A DNA stretch of 64,000 nucleotides from NCBI GenBank assembly GCA_963678675.1, contig OY783192.1:754001-818000 (forward strand), read 5' to 3'. Origin of the DNA: Xiphydria camelus. Lineage: Eukaryota > Arthropoda > Insecta > Hymenoptera > Xiphydriidae. Both the position numbers and the translations under genes were made by a program. This document shows positions 23,323-36,532 of this stretch, piece by piece. Under the pieces are notes generated by a model. That model was not told where the DNA came from, searched no databases, and worked only from the letters and a program-made list of their open reading frames with translations. The stretch's first letter is position 1. Every line of letters begins with the position of its first letter.

Positions 23323-26110
23323 GGGACACTTTATCACCGAAGCTTGTCTCCGTCCCATTCCGACCCGCGAGATAGTACGAGCGCGAGGGTGTCAAGGGTG
23401 GCCGTGGCTCGCGGCGGGGCGAAGGAGGCGGACGAGCCGGGCGATGTGTCGGAGGTAGAAAGAGGGAAAGGAGGTGGAGGTACGTTTGCTCCCGCAAAGT
23501 TAGATTACTGAAATAGTTGTCGCGGATCTCCCGCGTTCTTATCGCAGACGGAAAAAAAAACTTGGCGGGGCGAAAATTCGCACCTAATTTATGTGCCAAT
23601 TAATTACTAATTAAGGCGCCGCTTTTTTGGCCAAATTAAATTCACCAGTCCCGCAACCTCTCGACCGCCCCTCGACGCACCGCGGCTACGAAGTTGACTC
23701 CGCTCTTCTTCCTCTTCTTCTTAACTCATCCACCCGATCCTCCCCGTGCCCCTCTCGCCGGCGCTTCATCCAACTCGTCCAACCCCGCGCCAGCCCTCGC
23801 TCGAGTTGCCGGCGGTCTTCCGCTTCGCAACTTTTAGCCTCGCTTTTTCATCTCGGATCAGTCTTTAATCGGAGTCTCCCCTGCCGCGATATTTTCACCC
23901 CCGTCACGCGGTCTTTCGTCTCGGACTCTCTTTCTCTCTCTATCTTTCTCGGAGTCGGTTCTCATTTTCGACTCCTTCAACGGAAAGTAAAGATTCGAAA
24001 AGAGCGCGTTTTGCCGCAAAGTTCCTCTCTTTGCTCTTGCTCGCGCCGCGTTTGCTGTGGCGGAAGCGAGAAATTCGACGGGGAAAGGCGCGGATAGTTG
24101 GAAATTTGTGAAGTTTCCACTGTGAATCGAAAGATAAATCGTCCCATGGAGACTTCTTCGAATTTTTATTGTTATACCGTCGCGATCTTCCATTTGATAA
24201 ATTGTTACAAACTTTGGTCGTCCTTCCGATCGAGTTAAAAAAGAAACAAACGAAATTTTTTTACGAAGATACCAAATATCAAATAATTTAACATTTCCGT
24301 TAATCGCGTAGGTATATGTGTGACACGCAAAGTTATTTATATGTTTGCACACGTAATTCTGGCCAACAATTATTAATCTTCCATTGTGGATGGAAAACGG
24401 AACGAGGTATAACTCGTGTTACCGTGTACGTCGCGTGAGCGGAAGAGATGCGACGAACGGCGGCGCGGCGGAAGGGGATAAACGGGACGGGGGTTAATTT
24501 TCTAGCATTGTCGCAAGGAAGACCTCACCGGCGGAAGCCGGGTCCGGGGAAACATTTTGAAGGTTCTCGCAGGAGCTTGTAATTTTCTCGGTGAAAGCGT
24601 GGCAGTGGTGGTCTCGCGTTTCGCAGTTCCTCTAATTTCCTGAACCCTTGCGCCGTTGGGGCGACACGAGAAACTCCGTTCGCGAAGGTTTCCGTGCAAA
24701 CTCGGCCGTCGTATGCGCGAGGCGATTGAAGGGAGTCCGAAAAGGGAGGGCGAGGAGGCGGAGGAAAGGCGGCCGTCCCCGGATCGCCGTACTCTTATAA
24801 GAAAGAGACGCGAGAGCTTGTAGCAGTTGGAGACAAGGAAAATAGAAAACAAACGATGGAAAGCGCCGGAGGGAAGACGTTCTGCAGAGAAAACAACGTC
24901 GAGCTCCCGGTGAAAGGATCTACAGCCGTGTGCGACGGTAGGAATGTCCCTGCATTGGCCGGCGAACACTTTGAGAGGGCAAATATTGTGCGGCTTCGCT
25001 CTTCGTCGGCTTATGGGGGGGTTACAGTGTCACGGAAATCGCGTTCAATGAGGCGACGGTGTCGAAATTCTTCGGTCGACGTTCGTCGAAGAATGGAATC
25101 GTATTGGGATACATCGCGCGCGCCAGTCTCTGCCCCGGTGGTTCGATAACTCCAGTTCCTTCCAGCGGCGAGGGATTACCGTCCGCCGCGAGTAATATTT
25201 TATTTCTCCCAGGTCGAAGTTCATTTTTATCTTTTCAGCGGGGTCTCTCAACGCCGATCGCTCGATTGTTTCTAATTAAGAACCTCGTCGGGAAAAGTTT
25301 CGCCTCGAATCTTGGCCGATGAAGTACCGAGGTAGGGATTCCTTTCGGCGTCTGTCTGACGAGTGTCCGAGTAAGTGCGTTTCGGGTAATTTGCTTTGAA
25401 ACGAGGAGGAACGGGCTCTCGTGGATTAAAAAAAAGGCTGGCTTTGCAGGAGCGAGGGGGGAGAAGGGCGATATCTTAATTCCACAAATGATTCGGCCAA
25501 TTAACCCGCCTCTTTTATTTTATAGTCTCCTTCCACCTTCCCTCGTTACCTCGTACCTTTTTCTCATCTTTCTTCGCTTTCATATACGTCGTATGTATAT
25601 ATACAGACGTATGTATTATATACACGGTGGATTTTAGCTCGTGATACACATGTAGGAATCAAGTGAACGAGTACAAGAACTATGATGTCTTCGATTACTC
25701 ACTAGAATCCTCCTGTCGCAGTCGGTTACGAATTCGTTTGTCCAGTGGCAAGGGTCATGGAAAAGGATCTTTGTCATAGGTTTTAACCTAGTCATTTTTC
25801 TCAGTACAGTAATCGATACTCTCGGAACGACTTCTACGTTTTCCGAACTGAAATCTACCCTGTATACACATCCAACTTTATGGCATCTCGATTTATCGAT
25901 CCTTTTTCCAATTTTCTCGCTAAGTATTTTCTTATCACGAAAATGGAACGCTCCGATATTCAAAAAGCGCGATTAATGTGAGACGTGTTTCTAACTCACG
26001 AGCATGACATTAATCGGCTTAATTGGCCACCCTCGGACACATTTAGCAACGAGACTGGACATCACTAACGGTACTGCAGTTTCCACCGTGCAGAATTCAA
26101 ACAGAACGAA

Positions 26111-26186
26111 CCAATCATCTCACGGATTTCCGTCGAAACCTGCCAAGTGATTGGTTACTTCCGCTACAATCGGGCGCGGTATAAAT
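26111..26186 (+). promoter_or_regulatory. candidate core promoter: two CCAAT boxes and TATA box
   Basis: A CCAAT box at 26111-26115, an inverted CCAAT at 26150-26154 and TATAAAT at 26180-26186, preceded by GGGCGCGG, follow one another at conventional spacing on the plus strand. The two CCAAT boxes sit in an inverted repeat AACCAATCA...TGATTGGTT. No protein recognisable downstream; a hairpin sits at 26323-26375. The individual motifs are common, so chance is possible. Confidence 0.25.
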
Positions 26187-26322
26187 CAGCTCAACGAGGG
26201 GCTGCTACTGGCCTGTCACGCTCGGCCGATGTCAGGGGTGAATCATTAATTCGAGGAATTCAGGCAGCCGCGAATATCCGGCTTCGAACTCTGTATTCTT
26301 CGCATTGGAAGTGGGCACTCTC

Positions 26323-26375
26323 TAAATCTGAATCAGCTAAACTGATTGTTGGTTATTTCGGTTGATTCAGATTTA
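26323..26375 (+). repeat. 13-bp perfect inverted repeat (hairpin)
   Basis: TAAATCTGAATCA at 26323-26335 is answered by its exact complement at 26363-26375 across a 27-nt loop, which contains the smaller palindrome AATCAGCTAAACTGATT overlapping the left arm. It lies 140 bp downstream of the TATA-like motif. It does not have the histone 3' stem-loop consensus and is too short-armed for a typical miRNA precursor. Confidence 0.6.
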
Positions 26376-27362
26376 AAGGGTACGGAGCTCGTTTTGAAAT
26401 ATGTACGAGTACGTGTATTAAAAAAAAAGTGCGCGCTATACAGCGGGGAATGGAAAAAATTAGCCGGCGACGATAATATTTTTATAATACGCCCCCACCG
26501 TTTCCTCTAAGTGGCGCGCAGGTACGCGACGAGCGAGCCTCCCGATTAAGAGGCACGGTCTTCAGGTGCAATTTGTCCCGCTTTTACGACGTCTCCCTCC
26601 CTGACGTACAATTGCATTATACGACCAGCCTTAAAAGAGGACGTTCCCTCGGCCTAGCTAGAGGAAGAGCAAAGTTCTCCGCTCCTCTTTCTCTCTCTTT
26701 CTCCTCAGCCTCCGTCTCTTTCTCGTATACCGCGCCGCTTTTTGAAGAAAGAAGAGAACGCAGCTCGCGGTCGGAGCGTAAGGCCAAAGGGCGCACTACT
26801 ACGCCGCCGTTACCCCATTTCCGTGGTAACCGCGCGCTTTAAAATACAAGATATTTCGCGCAATAAGCGGCGGGTTACGGGCGCGTTAAAAGCGCGCAAA
26901 ACTCGAAATTAGTCAGAATAATTCTCGGCGGCGCAATATCGCCCACCGCGCGCGAGTCGCGCGGATTCGCCCGGCGCCCGCCGCGTCGAAGATTTCCACA
27001 TAAATTCGGCCGGAAATAGGATTTCGCCTCGTAGAATTTTTAATGCGCCGCCGAGGTGAACGACGAGGAGGGAGAATGCGAGGGGTAGGAGGAGAAAGAG
27101 AGAAGGAGTGGAATATTGAAACGCGATGAGATCGAGAAGATTTTACCAGCGAACGCGCGTTCGCAAGTCATTTTCTAATCGCGCTCGCGATCTGGGATTT
27201 GACTAGAGATTTTAACATTCGAACATGTGTCAAATTAATTAGAACGTGGCTGGAGCTAAATGATGGTGTGTCGCCAGTGCCAACCCGCCAAGGGTGTCGA
27301 TCGGTCCTGGTCATATGTGTATATAGAAACCGAGGTGGCGTCCGACCGCTAGCGAGAATCCT

Positions 27363-27735
27363 AATGAGGAACTTGCATGAAATTTCTTTTTCCTTGAAAA
27401 TTTTACTGAAGCTATCGTGTTATAAAAACCAGGGAGCACTGTATTTTTTAATAATATGTAACTATATTAGAGAAAAAGAATTAATTAGTCGTGTCTTAAA
27501 CGCCTAAACCGCGCCCGGACCCAGAACGCAGTATGATTGGCCTAGACGCTTGTACTGCTCCGTGACGTCACACATTGCTTCTCGCTGTTTGCGCGGCTCT
27601 TTCAAACGCTGCATTTTTAACTCAAATTTGTGAAGGTATACGACATGTTAACACCATAAGTTTATATACCGTTGAAATTGTAATTTTTTACTCTATTTCT
27701 TTAAGCCAATAAAAAAATCATGCAAGTTCCTCATT
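27363..27735. mobile_element. TIR element N, AATGAGGAACTTGC ends
   Basis: AATGAGGAACTTGCATGA on the left and its exact complement on the right enclose 373 bp. No clear target duplication; no coding frame. Confidence 0.75.
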
Positions 27736-29446
27736 GGCATGATATGCAGTCGAGTCCTTCACGAGAAGCGCCCGCGCTCACTCATCCGCGTACACTCGTC
27801 GCGAGCTTTCGACCATAGTAGCATCGTCGCACTACGGAACATTACAGAGCAAGAAAGATGAGGACAGAGGGAGTTCGCCATCTCGTGGCGGAGCGTTTCG
27901 TCCCGGAGTCGGCCTGTGGACTCGTCAGTAAGGCTAGGCCGACTCCTGCCTTAGACGCTCTGTGGTCCTCTTATATAGTAACTGCACCGTCGTTGGACTA
28001 CCGAGAGTCGAGAGCCGGGAGCCAGGAGCCGAGGGCCGAGAGGGTCGGCGCCATCTGGCGGCAGCCCGCCACAGCGTGACGGGCCGCGACAAGAAGATAC
28101 GAAATATCAGCTGCACGAAAATGTAAAATTATAAGCAACGCTATAACTATTTTTTAGGATCTCGCTGTATTTAATCGAGCACCCTTCCATCGGTACCTGC
28201 ATTTCACCCCGTCACCCAGCAGCCGACCGCGACGCGACGGGTCGGTGCGAAATTACGGAAGGGTGTAGGGCCGGCAAAAAATGTATAAAAAGATCGTGAC
28301 GTAGGTAGGTGGCTACATTCCCCGCAGCATCGGGGGTTCGTCGGAAACGTCCGGGTGGCTCGCGAAAACGCCCGGACAAAGCATTTTAATTATAATTGCG
28401 CGTTTTCCTTTGTCGGTCGAAATTCTACGAATTATTTCGGCGCCATCCTCCTCTTAATTTTTTGAAACGTTTATTTCGCGTCATTATATAGGTACGCGAA
28501 CGCGACCGTGGACGAATCGTCCCTCCCTCGGGTTCGAAGAAACGGGTTTAAGCCCGCGGGAGTTCGAGCCTTGTATAATCCTCCGGCTGCCGATTACTCG
28601 GCGCGGGTTATCGCTTTTATATGATCGCTTTTATGCTCGGGCCATTAAAACGTTCGCGCGGAAATAAAAAGTGTCTTTTAACAAATTTCTCCGCGCGAAA
28701 AAAAATTACGCGAACTCCCCTTGCCCCTCGGAACGAGAGCAACGATGTAATCGGCCACTTTTTTTAATCTCGCAAAATGCGCTCAAAGTAACGCGAACGT
28801 CGGGGGAACGTCGACGGGATGTCACGACGACGCTCTCACTCGCGCAGCGTCTGCGGTATTCCGGGAAATTTCCATAGAGCTTTCCGAGCGGATTAATGGA
28901 GAGCTGCCGCGGCAACGATCGGGCGGGGTTAGTTTTCGCAGGGACCCCGTTCGCGGGGCCCTCGACAAAAGGGAAAGGAGACACCGTGTGTACGCGAGTT
29001 TCAATTTACCTTTCGCTCGGCTAATGGCTCAAACGCGCCGGCGAGACCGGATGGGTTGTCGCGAGGGTGCGCGGGGAAGGCGACTTCCGGCGATCGTTGT
29101 GTTGCGGGTGCCGATCTGATTCTCCACCCCGAGCTTTTCATCGTCCCTTCCCATCGCGATTATTTACGGGAACCTTCATCGCTGCGTGCGAGCGCGCGGT
29201 CACGACGACGCGGAAATTCTCTTACTTTCGCCGCTCCGGACACCCCTCCGCGCTGCGACCCTCCGCAAAATCCGCCGACATACCACTCAGACCTCATATA
29301 AATTTAATCTTAGCTTCTAAGCGAGCCAAAATTGGAGTAACGCGCTGTGGGGCTGCGCCTCAAACATTTATACCTGCTTGGTAATTCTCAATGAACATCG
29401 TTAGAGGAGGGGGAGAGGGAAGATCCCTTTAAGTGGTCCTTAAATT

Positions 29447-29695
29447 TGAGGAGCTATCTTTCAAAACGCAGTTTTTGAACAAAACCTTGTTTTCAGTCAA
29501 TCCTAATTATTTGTTCTAAAGTTACAAATTGCAATATCTAATTTTTGCAGGTGAAAATATGTAGCATTAAAGGTGCCATAAAGAATCTAGCAAAATTTAA
29601 AAATCTACACCCAAATAAAAGTTATTAAGAAATAATTAGGATTTACTCAAGACAAGGTTTTGTTCAAAAACTGCGTTTTGAGAGATAGCTCCTCA
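29447..29695. mobile_element. hairpin element H with about 65-bp arms
   Basis: TGAGGAGCTATCTTTCAAAA on the left is mirrored at the right; arms run through CGCAGTTTTTGAACAAAACC with four or five mismatches. 249 bp, AT-rich, non-coding. No clear target duplication. Confidence 0.85.
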
Positions 29696-29821
29696 TCTAT
29701 TTATACGATTCTCTGTCGATGCGTTATAGAGTCACGTGTTTCTGCGTGGCTTTTTTGGTAAGAGTCTATACGCAGGCTGATCTTCACGATCCACGAGCTG
29801 TATTCTTTTTTACGGAACGTA

Positions 29822-30046
29822 CCCTGAGAAAAAAATGCAGTAGATTTCACTAAATCGACGGTTACGAATTGGGGAATACAGATTTCGTTATCTGGACTAA
29901 TAAATAATTGACTTGAACAGACTTCAGCTCGTTTCCTTCAATGGCTGTTAATCGTTATAACCAAATGTATCAGTTGAAGCAAATAATTTTGCATTCCCCC
30001 ATCCGTAAACGTTGATTTAATTGAATATACCGTTTTTTCCTTAGTG
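29822..30046. mobile_element. MITE family L
   Basis: TA-flanked, CCCTGAGAAAAAAATGCAG on the left and CGTTTTTTCCTTAGTG on the right, 225 bp. The interior does not match families A-K. Confidence 0.75.
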
Positions 30047-33000
30047 TAAGTCGAGATGATAATTGCTTTGGGAAAAATATCTATATACCGAACGATATGA
30101 GAGCATGGGACATTTCCACGTGAAAGAAGTCAACGTAAAACGAAGATCACCGCGTGTTGCACCCGCAGAGGGATATCGCGAAGGATTTCAATCCCCTCGT
30201 TATCACGTACGCCACCTGGAATCCAGAGGTTTTCATTACATTATTCCGCCTGCCCTCGCGGTAACGATAACAACCGGGGCGATAACGTTATCCGATCTTG
30301 CCGGATCTCACGTATGCTCGGGAGTGTCCCGACGATGCTATCCGCGTTCGAGAACTCCTCGTGACCATTGCATTATGCATGTACGGAACGCGCATACCAA
30401 AAGCTGGCCTTTTTGCGGCTTATATACAAGAATGCGAGGGAGACGAGTTTTCCCGCGATTTGCGTGACGCTCCGTTATTTCGCTACCCGCGAGTATTCGC
30501 GGTCGTGGTATTCCGCGAAGATCTTATTTCCGGAATGTGTGTGCAGTTATCTCTGCATTCGGGGACGCTTAATTATATAACGTATACGATTTTGCGAGGG
30601 ATTTTGGATATTGCATTCTATAGGATGGTCGAACAAAAAGTACCCATCAGTCGACGAATAATACGAAGGGCTCCGCCGTTCGTTCGGAATGAAAACACAC
30701 GGATTGGACGATGGTCGGGAAGTACTCGAATAAACTCCGCGATAACAAGCGGCACACGGTATCGATAAAACCCCGAGTACGGAAAGCGCGGAGTGGGTTT
30801 CAAATTTCTATCGGCGCGTATAATAGCTTTTGTGATAATTCCGATACGTTCGGTGGTTCCCGTAATTGCGCGCTGTAATAATGTCTAACACACCTGTCAC
30901 CTTCGGTTCTTAACGTCCGAGCCGTTAATTAAGGATGAAACGTCCTTCCCGCGGCGAATGGACACCGAGACGACTTGACATCGCAAAAGTTCGCGGGATA
31001 GATCCTCTCGTTCGAGTGAAAAAACGGATTCGCGAAAGGGAGGGTCGATGCTTCGGGGTCTCGCGAGATCTCGTCGGGGACGAAAGAACGAAAATCGAAG
31101 GTAAGAGCTTTCGCCCCTTCGGATCCGTTCGAGAGAAACGTCGAGTGCATTATCGCGAAGAACGAAAAAGGGCTTACGCCCGATTCGCGAAGAAGCTCTT
31201 TCTCGTCCATCACCGCCGATAATGCACCTCGGGGCTAGGGGTGACTCTATATACCCTCACCTCACGGCGCTAAGCCGAGAGGGTTAAACGCCCATACTTT
31301 CCAAAGTTCCACATTTTCCGCTGGGATGGCCGGGTGGAATACAAATTACCGTCTTGGTTGAAACAGTCGAGCGTAGGTGTTTCGTGGGGTGGGACCACGT
31401 GACTGCGTTATCTATAGAGAGGAGCGTTTTATCCGTTCGTATACGGGAGAGCCACCGGGGAGACGAATTATCGACGACTTATTATCGCGCACCGTCGCAA
31501 TTGTTGAAGGAATTCTTTATTTCGATTTCGAGAATAATACTTTTTTTTTTCGAGTTTTGACATTTTTAAGAACTTTAACGTTGTCTTTCGCGATAACGCG
31601 TTTGCTCCGTTACATACAACTCTTTGCGAGTAAGTGTAACGAAAGTAATTCTCTTTGACGGAAATTATACAAAGTGTTTTACGAAAAAAAAGGTTGAATA
31701 ATTGTGTCTCTTATATACAATTACGCCGAGTTTACTTCGATCGTCCAATTCGTTAAATGGCACACCAAATAGCTCGAAACGATGACGCTCTTCAAAGACA
31801 AAATCGATAACGCGATCGACCACGATAATTACGAGTATCGTTTCAGTAGAGTACATAGTTAACCGATATAGCTAATAACTATCAGTAGATAATAACTATT
31901 ATCTTTAACCGAATACTGTTCTAATACGGGTTATCGAATGCTACGGTGATTTTGCAGCGGACGCTCGTATCAAAGCTCTCGCTTTTGCTGTCTACAAAAT
32001 GAGAAGAACAGAAATTCAAAGAATTATAACGTACGAAAGCGGATCCATTATTTCTCGATAAACTTCAAACCTGCCGAATTTCGTCAAGATGAGAGGCGAA
32101 CAACATTGCGTTATTTCATTGGAAATATAACGATTTGCCGTATATCGCAGATACCGGGATATCGGTAGCATTATTTATAGAGTTACGAGCTGAATTTCAA
32201 TTTGGAAAATGTTGGCAAAAAACACATCACTCCCGCGAGAGACGAGGGAGGCGGGGCAGTGGTCCGAATGGTTAAATTAATTATCGTGTCCGTGCACCGC
32301 TCCGGGATCGTTTGTCAATCATAGGTTGGGAAAGTATCGTCGATTTTCCGGTACCCTACGTGAAATAGACTCGGTCCACAATTTTGTTTATTCATCGATA
32401 CGCCGCGCGATACGGGGCGGGCGGATTGGTCAGGTTATTTGCCTACATGGAAAAGGAGCACGGCACGGTTTATTACGATTCGATAATTTGGAGATGAATA
32501 GACGGTTTTGACGAACAATATATGTATAATTCTAGACCTAGTATTTAGACTCTCATTGTTTTATAGTACCTTTACTGACTAATAATTGATGCAATTGGTG
32601 CAGTAAAAAGTAACAATCATTTGGAAGAAATTATTCTACGATTTCTCTCTCTCCCGAAGAAACCATCTAGCATTTCTTATTGAACCGACTCGACATACCA
32701 CCTGACTCAAGAGGAAACACTTGAACGTCGCACCTGTTTGCAAAAGGAAGTCGAAGGACACTCCAACGGTGCTCTCTCGGACGAAGAAGCCGATTATGGC
32801 ACTCCCGATGACGTCGTAGAAGCATAGACGCGATCGGCTCTTGAAATTCAACGAGCTCGTTCTCACGAATAACCGTTACGACGCGACCGCCGTCTCCCCC
32901 GTGCAGGCAACGAGCGCGTCCACGTTTCACGACCGGAAACAGTAGAAAGAGATCGAATGGACGGACAATACTTGGTCGAGGCGCGGGACGCGCGCGTTAT

Positions 33001-34009
33001 TATCACACCTGCGGGAGCGCTCACCTGATCAAATCAACTTTATAACAAATAAATTGAAATCACGAGGAAATCGAACGAACCGCGGCGTGATTTATGAGAA
33101 GCGATGCAATTTGGTCGAACCGGTGAATCGATGAGAGTCGAGCATCGTCCAGGGATGTACGAAACGAGTCTTTCGCCCTTGTGAATTGATACGCGGATCG
33201 ACCCTTATTCTTTCTCTCTCTCTCCCCCGGTGAGATTAAAGAGGGTTGCCAGAGGATGAGCGCAAATAATTTTTATACCCTTAACGGCTGTGCGCCGGTT
33301 CGCGACGGGGTAATCCCTCGGCAGAGTCGATGAATAGCGGGATGAAGACTACCCACCAGGGTGGCCTTGGCCCTTTTGCCACTCGATATCTCTCCGCTCT
33401 TCTTTAAAGAGAATTTCGGGAGAGGACGGAGAAAATGTCTCTCGTGGAGCCTCCGAGAGGTCCGAAAACCGGCGGGACGAACGTATACGGACGGTTCGTC
33501 CGCATCGTCGTCTTTTCGCGTCTTTCGTTTCGGGAAGGGAAGAGCGTAGGTAGGCTCTTCAATTCGGGCGATACGCTATATACATATATGTATAGTCCGC
33601 GTCGTCCCATGCACACGGCCCTCGGGCGTACTTTTACGATTTGAGTTTTCGGCGAGTTTCGTGGATCGTAAACCCGAAACAACCCAAGGCCTTGTGCGCG
33701 AAGGGAAAGGACGAATCTTAACCTTCCACGCCCACCGCTCCCGGCGAGCTTTGCCGGGGAAACTTCTTCTACGGGCTTGTAAGGTCCAGAGCGAGGAGAG
33801 TCCTTATTACGGAAAATCGTGTTTGGAAAGCGAGATACGACGTCGATGCTTTCTTATCCCCCTCTTCCGAGAATTCTCGGTAGTCGTGTATCGCGTCCCG
33901 GGAATGAAATTCGCGGGAGATTGATGTAACGATAACACACTGGCCGGTGTTGATTCTGAGCCCGGAACTATCTCACGCGTGTGCCTCTTTACGACGAAAA
34001 CGAGTTTGC

Positions 34010-34414
34010 TCATCGAATTCGCCTCTGCAAGGTGATTTAAGCTCACATTTGAAACAAACTTTATCTCTGCCTCTACAACTCGACGAATATCATTAAAATC
34101 GTCACGATAACGTCAGCACTCGTCGTTCTCGGGAACGAGCTGGCAGAAATCACGATTTTCACGATGCGAGGGGCTAATAAACAGTCTGAAATCAGCATCT
34201 CTCGCTGATTTTGTCCATTGAATTCGCTTCCGTAAAGCGGCTTAAGCTCGCGTTAGAAACAAACTTCGTCTCGACCTCTGCGGCGCGACGAATATCGTTA
34301 AATTCGTCACGATAACGTCAGCACTCGTCGTTCTCGGAAACGAGCTGGCAGAAATCACGATTTTCACGACGCGAGGGGCTAATAAACAGCCTCGAATCAG
34401 CGTCTCCCGCTGGA
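34010..34414. repeat. tandem duplication, period 205 bp
   Basis: Two copies start near GAATTCGC at 34015 and 34220 and share GTCACGATAACGTCAGCACT and CTGGCAGAAATCACGATTTT. They differ at about one in ten positions. No open frame is conserved. Confidence 0.93.
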
Positions 34415-35233
34415 CGGGGGACAAAACGTAGGAAGAAGACATCTGCAGTGCCATCGCGCGTAGGTATACGAGCGAATGGGGATGAACTTGTGCGAGGAGA
34501 CACACCCCCTCGATTATTTCTATAATTATCGTTAGGAAGTTAACGAGCGGTAAAAGAGGGGGTCAATGAGGGAAGAAAGGAGCCGATCGACCCGCCTCGC
34601 GAAGAAACGTTGACGGGCGATTCTCGCGCGCGGAATGTAAACGCGATTCTCGAGAGCGCCGAGTCCTCCTTCGCCATTAAGCAGCCGCCCCGCTCGTGGA
34701 TTCTCACGGGTGGAGGGCGCGCCGCCGTTAAACTCCCCGCGCTCTCGATCCTCCAGCCGGTAACCCCGTAAAAATAGAGAAAGCCCCCATTTAATTTCGG
34801 GAAATTTTCGGTCCCCCGAGCCGCGTGCGCGCGCGATTCGAGGCGGTAAGCACCGCGGAAACGACCGATTAAGACTCCCTTCGCCGTCCGAAACGGCGGG
34901 AATACCCTCTCGCGCGGCGCCCGGCGTTGACCATGCGAACCGTTCGGGAACGGGGAAATTACCGAAGTGTCTGAAGCAGGCCGCAAATTACAACGAATTG
35001 CATTTCGTCGCTGCCGTTCTCGCGCAGGGCGGACGAAACGGTTAAGGGGCGGCGCGGCGTCGAGCGGGATACTTCGAGCCGTTGAAGCGCTCGCGCGACG
35101 ACGAGAAATTCCGGGAACGACGCCCCGTTTCCGCTCTCGTTCGCGAGAACGAATCGCGAGCGAGCTGCGATTATTTCCGGGGGTGAGCGGAGGGTTTAAT
35201 GCATGCGGCGTCCAGCCGTTTCCGAACACTTAC

Positions 35234-35392
35234 CTTCGTAGACGATGAGCTCCGCCATGGCGTTGACCGCGTCGCCGACTCCGTTCTCGGCGAGGCAATC
35301 GTACATGGTGTTGTCCCTTCCCAATCTCACCGGCTCGATTCGCAACAAGGCGCCGTTTGGATACGGTTTCACGTGGTATCGCGTTTGGGCGC
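35234..35392 (-). CDS. Lar: Lar receptor-type tyrosine phosphatase, exon for the second half of Ig domain 1
   Basis: This internal exon of 159 nt (53 codons) has the acceptor CTCCTCTGCCCGCAG and the donor G|GTAAG on the minus strand. It continues directly from the exon ending at 36533. The peptide reads AQTRYHVKPYPNG, then LLRIEPVRLGRDN, then MYDCLAENGVGDAV and closes with ELIVYE. The LRIEPVR..RD block and the Y-x-C-xAENGVGDAV strand F/G are nearly the same as in insect Lar Ig1; the Cys pairs with that of the previous exon. The common Y-E-C reads Y-D-C here. The introns are phase 1 on both sides, so the two exons form a complete Ig domain of about 97 residues. The intron between them is 1.14 kb. 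No following exon was found between here and base 1. Confidence 0.92.
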
Positions 35393-35544
35393 CTGCGGGC
35401 AGAGGAGATCGATCGTTATTGGCCGCGATACGGCAGCATGGCTTTCGGCATTGTCGAGTTTTAGTTCGAATACGATTGATTGGAATCGATAGGATGAGAC
35501 GTGCAGTTACTGCGATTGAAGAGAGTCTCTTGTAGCTATAGGTA

Positions 35545-36100
35545 CACTCAGAAAAATAACTTGGTCGAGTTTATCGAAATTCTGGAGACGAAGACAAAAC
35601 CGTTTGGTGAAATATGGATCCTCTCTGCATCTGGTTAAACTGACGACTTTTTGATTAGAACTGAACGTTTGATTGGAATAACTAAGCATTTGGTTAATAT
35701 AACTAAATGTTTGGTTCAACTGATCAGTGTTTTGATTAGAATAAGTAAACGTGTTAAACTAGATGCGTTTTGTCATTTTAAGGGCTCTCTGTCAGTTTTA
35801 GGGACTTTGAAAATCTTTAGAAGAAAGTTCTTGTGCGTGACGATTGAGAACGATTTTGTTGTCGATAAAATAGTGAAACTCATTGGCATGATAATGCAGA
35901 ATAATTAATAAATTTTTAGTAATAATATTTTATGAAAACCTATTTCCGATCTGTGAAAGATTATGCCAAACGGTTTACTAATTATTTCACTGCAAGAGAA
36001 TCATTAGAAATTAACTGAGAACTTTTCACGAACTTTTTTTCATACTGCCAATTGCAATAATCTTGACAGAGGGCCCCTAACCTAATTATCTTTCTCAGTG
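35545..36100. mobile_element. MITE family A with an internal insertion
   Basis: It begins CACTCAGAAAAATAACTTGG and ends TTATCTTTCTCAGTG, with TA on both sides. It lies about 150 bp upstream (in transcription) of the second Lar Ig1 exon, inside the Ig1 intron. The interior is interrupted at 35782-36077 by a different element. Confidence 0.88.
35782..36077. mobile_element. Harbinger-like MITE nested in family A (TAA flanks)
   Basis: The 296-bp insert has ends GGGCTCTCTGTCAG and complement GGGGCCCTCTGTCAAG. TAA directly flanks both sides (35779-35781, 36078-36080). Excision restores the usual family A end CATTTTAA-CTAATTATC. GGG-type ends with a 3-bp TWA duplication are typical of PIF/Harbinger. 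Confidence 0.8.
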
Positions 36101-36532
36101 TACGCGAGGTAAAACATCTGCAGCTTCCGCGCCGAAGAGCGAGAGTACGTACGCGCGATTTACCGAGAGCGCTCGGATTTAAGGGTTGCACCCTTCCGTT
36201 GAACGCGTCGCGGATATTCAAAGGGAAGACTGAATAGCTGCGAAATGGTATATCTACGTCGGGGACGCGGCGATGAAGCGAGTCGGGAGAACAATATCGG
36301 AGAGAAAGGCTCTACAGGCGGCGCGGTTCGAAAAGGAGGAAATTAAGCGAGTCGCGTGAGGGGAAAATGATATTCCGATATAATTCCCAATTCGGCTCGG
36401 GAAACAACGCTGCGAGGCTGCGCCGTGCGGAAGTCAAACGGATTCAGAAATCGCGGAACGCGGCGCCGGTTACACATGTAACTCTGAGAGCACCCCCGTC
36501 GCGTGTGGTGTAATTTCAGTGTGGAAACTTAC

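Noticed and set aside
25634..25963. 109-codon minus-strand frame with a GTGAGT donor
   Set aside because: It crosses a fragment of a CACTGAG-type repeat end (complement TACTGAGAAAAATGACTAGG) and has no acceptor or homology.
30298..30768. 156-codon plus-strand frame with fairly balanced composition
   Set aside because: Looked protein-like at first, but no motif, domain or splice support could be found.
34540..35229. 229-codon minus-strand frame next to the Lar exon
   Set aside because: It lies entirely beyond the GTAAG donor of the exon, is Arg/Ser/Pro-rich and shows no Ig sequence.
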